Assembly: GCA_029267995.1 (NCBI GenBank)
Contig: JAJUHG010000003.1
Coordinates: forward strand, 1 to 37,635
DNA from: Micrococcales bacterium
GTDB taxonomy: Bacteria; Actinomycetota; Actinomycetes; Actinomycetales; Cellulomonadaceae
DNA: 37,635 nt
Reading direction: 5' to 3'
A program made the translations under genes and the position numbers. This document shows positions 32,888 to 37,635 of the stretch, in pieces (within the stretch, counting starts at the first letter, position 1; the number at the start of each line of letters is the position of its first letter). Under the pieces are notes generated by a model, which made no database searches, was not told the DNA's origin, and was given only the letters and a program-made list of their open reading frames with translations.

Positions 32888-32961
32888 TGCCCCGGGTGGG
32901 ATTCGAACCCACACTGGATCGGGTTTGAGCCGAACGCCTCTGCCGATTGGGCTACCGGGGC
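32888..32961 (-). tRNA. tRNA-Leu (anticodon CAA), atypical: 74 nt with a short variable loop, no encoded CCA
   Basis: Reverse complement gccccggtagcccaatcggcagaggcgttcggctcaaacccgatccagtgtgggttcgaatcccacccggggca: 7-bp acceptor GCCCCGG/CCGGGGC, T arm GTGGG-TTCGAAT-CCCAC, anticodon loop CTCAAAC. Confidence 0.88.
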
Positions 32962-33025
32962 GCCCGCAGGGGAGTCTATCGAGCGCCCGCGTGTCCTCGT
33001 GCACCCTCTTCACCCGCGCTCCCAC

Positions 33026-33039
33026 TACGATCAGGGGTG
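33026..33039 (+). promoter_or_regulatory. Putative leaderless promoter of the ANTAR regulator: TACGAT-N7-GTG
   Basis: ccacTACGAT caggggt GTG. Confidence 0.55.
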
Positions 33040-33701
33040 TGAACGCGAAGAACAACGCCGACGACGGCGTCCAGCTCGACCTCGACTCGATCGTCCTGCC
33101 CGACGACACCCCTCAGCCGAGCACGCCCGCGCGGCGCGCGGTCGTCGCCGAGGACGAGGCGCTCATCCGCATGGACGTCGTCGAGACGCTCCGCGAGGGC
33201 GGCTACGAGGTCGTCGGCGAGGCGGGGGACGGCGAGGAGGCGGTGCGCCTCGCGACCGAGCTCAAGCCCGACGTCGTCGTGATGGACGTCAAGATGCCAG
33301 TGCTCGACGGGATCTCTGCGGCCGAGCGGATCGGCAAGGACCACGTCGCGCCCGTCGTGCTGCTCACGGCCTTCTCGCAGACCGAGCTCGTCGAGCGTGC
33401 GCGCGACGCCGGCGCGATGGCCTACGTCGTCAAGCCGTTCACGCCGGCCGACCTACTGCCTGCGGTCGAGATCGCGATCTCGCGCTACGCCCAGATCTCG
33501 GCCCTCTCGGAGGAGATCGCGGACCTCACCGAGCGCTTCGAGACGCGCAAGCGGGTCGACCGTGCCAAGGGCCTGCTCATGACGAAGATGGGCCTGACCG
33601 AGCCGGAGTCCTTCCGCTGGATCCAGAAGACGTCGATGGATCGCCGTCTGACGATGCGCGAGGTCGCGGACGCCGTGATCGACCAGCTCGGCCGGGACTA
33701 A
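33039..33701 (+). CDS. pdtaR: ANTAR-domain response regulator (PdtaR-like)
   Basis: Receiver RAVVAEDEALIRMDVVETLREGGYEVVGEAGDGEEAV..VVVMDVKMPVLDG..LTAFSQ..YVVKPF; C-terminal ANTAR RFETRKRVDRAKGLLMTKMGLTEPESFRWIQKTSMDRRLTMREVADAVI. GTG 33039. Confidence 0.93.
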   Translation: MNAKNNADDGVQLDLDSIVLPDDTPQPSTPARRAVVAEDEALIRMDVVETLREGGYEVVGEAGDGEEAVRLATELKPDVVVMDVKMPVLDGISAAERIGKDHVAPVVLLTAFSQTELVERARDAGAMAYVVKPFTPADLLPAVEIAISRYAQISALSEEIADLTERFETRKRVDRAKGLLMTKMGLTEPESFRWIQKTSMDRRLTMREVADAVIDQLGRD

Positions 33702-33748
33702 GCGGACAAACTGAACCCATAAGTAACGTAGGTCACAACTTGACAACG

Positions 33749-33767
33749 ACCCGCGGCTGACGCGGGT
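33749..33767 (+). terminator. Hairpin downstream of the ANTAR regulator, terminator or leader structure
   Basis: ACCCGCG-GCTGA-CGCGGGT followed by TT; 7-bp stem. Confidence 0.45.
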
Positions 33768-33868
33768 TTGACATGTTCACGTGATCTTTCGTCGGTACCG
33801 TTCCCGCACCACACCATCGCGGGGCAGGTGCGCCCGTGACGGTCGGACAGAGATGAAACGGGGTACCG

Positions 33869-35101
33869 ATGAACTACAAGAGCACTCGCGTGCGTGTCGC
33901 GGCGCTCGCCGGCGCGGCGCTGCTGGCGCTGTCCGCGTGCGGACAAGGAGGCGGTTCTGGTGACGGGGACGGCCTCGTCATCGGCACGCTCCTGCCGCAG
34001 ACCGGCTCGCTCGCCTTCCTGGGCCCGCCCGAGATCGCGGGCGTCGACCTGGCGATCAAGGAGATCAACGAGGCAGGCGGAGTCCTCGGCAAGGACGTCA
34101 AGGTCGAGCACGGGGACTCCTCCGACGCCGACAACGCCCAGGTCGCGCAGCAGTCGGTCACCCAGCTCAAGTCCAAGGGTGTCCACGCGATCATCGGTGC
34201 GGCCTCCTCGGCCGTGACACGCAACGTCGTCGACGACATCACGAACTCCAAGATCATCCAGGTCTCCCCGGCGAACACCGCGACGGACCTGTCGGGCAAG
34301 CACCCGTTCTACTTCCGTACCGCGCCCTCGGACCTCCTGCAGGGCTCGGCGCTCGGGAACCTCATCCTCGGTGACGGGCACGTCGACGTCGGCGTCCTGG
34401 TCTTCAACGAGGACTACGGCACCTCGCTGCGCGACGTCCTCAAGGCGACCGTCGAGGACGCAGGCGGGACGATCACCTACGGCAACCCCGGCGAGGAGTT
34501 CGACCCGCAGTCCTCGTCCTTCGCCGACCCGGTCACCGCGGTCCTCGCGACCAACCCTGACGCGATCGCGATCATCGCCTTCGACCAGACGAAGACGATC
34601 GTCCCCGAGCTCGTCTCGCGCGGCTTCGACGGGTCGAAGTTGTACTTCGTCGACGGCAACCTCGCCGACTACTCCGAGGACTTCGAGCCCGGGACGCTCG
34701 AGGGGGCCCAGGGCACGCTGCCCGGCGCCTTCCCGGACGACACGTTCCAGCAGCGCCTCCTCGAGGTCAACCCGGACCTGTCGGACTACTCCTACGCCGC
34801 GGAGTCCTACGACGCGGTCATGCTTGTCGCGCTCGCCGCGGTCAAGGCCGAGAGCGTCGACACCGAGGCGATCCGCGACCAGATGGCCGCCGTCTCGGGT
34901 GCCAACGGCGGGGAGACCTGCTCGTCCTTCGCCGACTGCGTCAAGCTCATCGAGGACGGCAAGGACATCGACTACGACGCCAAGTCCGGCGCGGGTCCGT
35001 TCAACGAGAACAACGACCCGTCCGCGGCCTTCATCGGCATCTACCAGTTCGGTGGTGACAACACCTACACGTGGACCAAGGCGGTCGAGGGCGAGCTCTG
35101 A
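33869..35101 (+). CDS. livJ: Branched-chain amino acid-type ABC transporter substrate-binding lipoprotein
   Basis: Lipobox LALSACG; GLVIGTLLPQTGSLAFLGPPEIAGVDLAIKEINEAGGVLG; GAASSAVTRNV; YFRTAPSD. Confidence 0.92.
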   Translation: MNYKSTRVRVAALAGAALLALSACGQGGGSGDGDGLVIGTLLPQTGSLAFLGPPEIAGVDLAIKEINEAGGVLGKDVKVEHGDSSDADNAQVAQQSVTQLKSKGVHAIIGAASSAVTRNVVDDITNSKIIQVSPANTATDLSGKHPFYFRTAPSDLLQGSALGNLILGDGHVDVGVLVFNEDYGTSLRDVLKATVEDAGGTITYGNPGEEFDPQSSSFADPVTAVLATNPDAIAIIAFDQTKTIVPELVSRGFDGSKLYFVDGNLADYSEDFEPGTLEGAQGTLPGAFPDDTFQQRLLEVNPDLSDYSYAAESYDAVMLVALAAVKAESVDTEAIRDQMAAVSGANGGETCSSFADCVKLIEDGKDIDYDAKSGAGPFNENNDPSAAFIGIYQFGGDNTYTWTKAVEGEL

Positions 35102-35127
35102 GCGCCCCGCCGAACCCCACGCAAGGC

Positions 35128-35161
35128 ACGGGGCCCGCAGGAGAGATCCTGCGGGCCCCGT
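35128..35161. terminator. Intergenic terminator-like hairpin between convergent livJ and livF
   Basis: ACGGGGCCCGCAGGA-GAGA-TCCTGCGGGCCCCGT: perfect 15-bp stem, 4-nt loop; no clear U-tract. Confidence 0.85.
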
Positions 35162-35219
35162 CCCGTGCGAGCAGGCCGTCGTCGTCGCTAGCGTGGAGAC
35201 CTGCCCCGCGCGCGGCGAG

Positions 35220-35954
35220 CTACTTCGCGAGCGTGCCGAGGTACAGCTCGATGACCTTCGGGTCCTTGAGGAGCTCACGACCGCTCGCCGTGTAGGCGTT
35301 CTTGCCCTGGTCGAGCACGTAGCCGCGGTCGCAGATCTGCAGGCAGCGACGCGCGTTCTGCTCGACCATGATGACCGAGACGCCCGCCTTGTTGATCTTG
35401 CGCGTACGGATGAACGTCTCGTCCTGACGCACGGGGGACAGGCCCGCCGAGGGCTCGTCGAGCAGCAGGACCGAGGGTTCCATCATGAGCGCACGGGCCA
35501 TCGCGACCATCTGTCGCTCGCCGCCCGAGAGCGAGCCGGCGCTCTGCTTGCGCCGCTCACCGAGCACGGGGAACAGGTCGACGATGAAGTCGAACCGCTC
35601 CTTGTACCGCTGGGGGGCCTGGAAGAGCCCCATCTGGAGGTTCTCCTCGATCGACAACGAGGGGAACACGTTGTTGTTCTGGGGCACGAAGCCCACCCCG
35701 CGGCGCACGAGGGTGTCGGCGCGCTCGTTCGTGATGTCCTCGCCCTGGAGCACGACCGAGCCCGACCGCACCTGGACGAGGCCGAACAGGGCCTTGAGGA
35801 GCGTCGACTTGCCCGCACCGTTCGGCCCGATGATCCCGACCAGCTCGCCCGGGTGCACGACGAGGTTGCAGCCGTTGAGGATGTTGACCCCCGGCAGGTA
35901 GCCCGCGACGAGGTCCTTGGCCTCGAGCAACGGCTCGGTCGACGACGTGCTCAT
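35220..35954 (-). CDS. livF: Branched-chain amino acid ABC transporter ATP-binding protein LivF
   Basis: GPNGAGKSTLLKALFG, GVGFVPQNNNVFPSLSIEENL, LSGGERQMVAMARALM, LLLDEPSAGLSP. ATG start complementary to 35952-35954; the upstream ORF extension lies over livG. Confidence 0.95.
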   Translation of the reverse strand: MSTSSTEPLLEAKDLVAGYLPGVNILNGCNLVVHPGELVGIIGPNGAGKSTLLKALFGLVQVRSGSVVLQGEDITNERADTLVRRGVGFVPQNNNVFPSLSIEENLQMGLFQAPQRYKERFDFIVDLFPVLGERRKQSAGSLSGGERQMVAMARALMMEPSVLLLDEPSAGLSPVRQDETFIRTRKINKAGVSVIMVEQNARRCLQICDRGYVLDQGKNAYTASGRELLKDPKVIELYLGTLAK

Positions 35955-36904
35955 GCCCGTCCCTCCTCGTCCTCGCGCCGCGTGGCTTCCTCCGCGCGCT
36001 CGGCGTCCTCCTCGGCGGCCTCCGTCTCGAGCTGCTCGGCGACCTCGTCGCTCAGCAGCGCGTCGTCGCCCAGGTCGGTGTCGTGGTGCGCGCCGAGGTA
36101 GGCGTCGATCACGGCCTGGTCGCGCATGACGTCGTCCGGAGGGCCCTCGGCAACGATGCGCCCCTCGGCCATGACGACGACCCAGTCGGAGATGTGCCGG
36201 ACCATGTGCATGTCGTGCTCGACGAAGAGCACCGTCATGCCGTCGTCGCGCAGCGCCTGGATGTGCCCGAGCAGCGACTGCGTCAGGGCGGGGTTCACCC
36301 CGGCCATGGGCTCGTCGAGCATGATCATCTCGGGGCCGTTCATGAGCGCACGGGCCATCTCGAGCAGCTTGCGCTGACCGCCCGAGAGCGAGCCCGCGAA
36401 GTCGTCGCGCTTCGCGTCGAGCTTGAAGCGGCGCAGGAGGGACTCGGCCTGCTCGGTGATCTCGGCCTCGCGCGGGCGCCACAGCGGCGGCACGAGCGCC
36501 GTGAACAAGTTCTCCCCGGGCTGGCGCGGCGCACCCAGGCGCATGTTCTCGATCACCGTCATGCGCGAGAGCGCCTTGGTGAGCTGGAACGTGCGCACCA
36601 TGCCGGCCTTGGCGACCTTGCCCGCGGGCAGGCCCGCGAGCGAACGGCCGTTGAAGGACCACTCGCCCTTGTCGGGCTTGTCGAAACCGGTCAGGAGGTT
36701 GAACAGCGTCGTCTTGCCCGCACCGTTGGGGCCGATCAGGGCCGTGATCTTGCCACGCTGGACCTCGAGGTGGTCGACGTCGACCGCGACCATGCCGCCG
36801 AAGGCGCGGTGCACGCCGTCGGCGACGAGGATCGGGTCGGGCTTGCGCGCCCCCGGGACGCGCTCGACGTCCGAGAACACGGAGCGGGTGGCGTCAGCGG
36901 ACAT
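35951..36904 (-). CDS. livG: Branched-chain amino acid ABC transporter ATP-binding protein LivG, with acidic C-terminal tail
   Basis: GPNGAGKTTLFNLLTGFDKPDKG, MVRTFQLTKALSRMTVIENM, LSGGQRKLLEMARALM, MLDEPMAGVNP; ATGA overlap with livF. Confidence 0.95.
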   Translation of the reverse strand: MSADATRSVFSDVERVPGARKPDPILVADGVHRAFGGMVAVDVDHLEVQRGKITALIGPNGAGKTTLFNLLTGFDKPDKGEWSFNGRSLAGLPAGKVAKAGMVRTFQLTKALSRMTVIENMRLGAPRQPGENLFTALVPPLWRPREAEITEQAESLLRRFKLDAKRDDFAGSLSGGQRKLLEMARALMNGPEMIMLDEPMAGVNPALTQSLLGHIQALRDDGMTVLFVEHDMHMVRHISDWVVVMAEGRIVAEGPPDDVMRDQAVIDAYLGAHHDTDLGDDALLSDEVAEQLETEAAEEDAERAEEATRREDEEGRA

Positions 36905-37635
36905 TGATCGACAGCTCCTTCTTGTCCCCGAGGATGCCCTGCGGGCGGAAGATGATGAGCATCATGAGCGTCACGCCGACCACGACGAAGCTGAACGACT
37001 CGATCTGCTCGGTGCGCAGCACGGTCGCGGGGATCACGTCACGCATGACGGACTTGATGAGCATGAGGCTCGACCACAGGAGCATCGAGCCGAGCACGGG
37101 GCCGAACACGGTCGCGGCGCCGCCGAGCAGCAGGAGGGTCCAGACGAAGAACGTCGTGGGACGGCCCATCGAGTCGGCCTGGACGGCCTGGGGGAGGACG
37201 AACACGATGCCGCCGAGCGCTCCCATGCAGCCACCGAGGATGAGCGACTGCATCTTGTAGGAGTACACGCTCTTGCCGAGCGAGCGCACGGCGTCCTCGT
37301 CCTCACGGATCCCCTTGAGCACGCGTCCCCACGGCGAGCGCATGAGGCGCCACACGAGGAGGCACAGCAGTGCGACGAGCACCCACGCGACGATCCGCAG
37401 CCACCAGCTGTTCGAGTAGCAGTTGGGGTACGTCCAGAACAGGACCGTCGTGTCGCCCTCGGGCAGCAGGCACGTCGCGTGGAAGGCGTTCTTGAAGCCG
37501 TCGCCCGCGATCCCTGCGTTGCCGCCGGTGAGCCACGTCATGGACGTCGAGCGGCCGATCAGGCGCACGATCTCGGCCGCGGCGATCGTCACGATCGCGA
37601 GGTAGTCCCCGCGCAGCCGCAGCGTCGGCATGCCG
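36894..37635 (-). CDS. livM: Branched-chain amino acid ABC transporter permease LivM, 5'-partial (runs off the window)
   Basis: LRLRGDYLAIVTIAAAEIVRLI, LMRSPWGRVLKGIREDEDAVRSLGKSVYSYKMQSLILGGCMGALGG; C-term MLIIFRPQGILG. Confidence 0.93.
   Translation of the reverse strand, partial: GMPTLRLRGDYLAIVTIAAAEIVRLIGRSTSMTWLTGGNAGIAGDGFKNAFHATCLLPEGDTTVLFWTYPNCYSNSWWLRIVAWVLVALLCLLVWRLMRSPWGRVLKGIREDEDAVRSLGKSVYSYKMQSLILGGCMGALGGIVFVLPQAVQADSMGRPTTFFVWTLLLLGGAATVFGPVLGSMLLWSSLMLIKSVMRDVIPATVLRTEQIESFSFVVVGVTLMMLIIFRPQGILGDKKELSINVR

Noticed and set aside
36102-36662. ORF-track extension of livF upstream to 36662
   Set aside because: Upstream portion is the out-of-frame antisense of livG; ATG at 35954 gives a normal LivF N-terminus.

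Overview
High-GC actinobacterial chromosome segment, most likely Micrococcales (inference from gene order and sequence style). From left to right it carries: (1) the Pup-proteasome locus trmI(partial)-arc/mpa-dop-pup-prcB-prcA-pafA plus a FKBP-like lipoprotein; (2) hisF, a TIGR03085-type protein, a heterodimeric ABC exporter and hisI; (3) a trp cluster (trpE, Trp-associated membrane protein, four small membrane/low-complexity proteins, trpC, trpB, trpA) running into lgt; (4) gltB-gltD and pyk; (5) a divergent RamB/ScfR-like regulator and GTP-type pckG; (6) an atypical tRNA-Leu(CAA) and an ANTAR response regulator; (7) a branched-chain amino acid-type ABC transporter (substrate-binding protein, livF, livG, partial livM). 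All of this is recognisable, largely conserved chromosomal content. I found no CRISPR array, transposon or prophage, and nothing I could honestly call a wholly new system. The best second-look items are: a recurring leaderless-promoter architecture (-10-like hexamer, 6-8 nt, start codon) at six genes; a perfect inverted repeat between scfR and pckG overlapping putative -35 elements of both; a tRNA-Leu(CAA) with a class-I-length variable loop; an ABC exporter pair with complementary degenerate motifs; Pup ending in GGE; PrcB with Ala at -1 of the catalytic Thr; and a long hairpin inside the 3' coding end of the convergent scfR gene. The many long antisense ORFs in the track are GC-driven artefacts.
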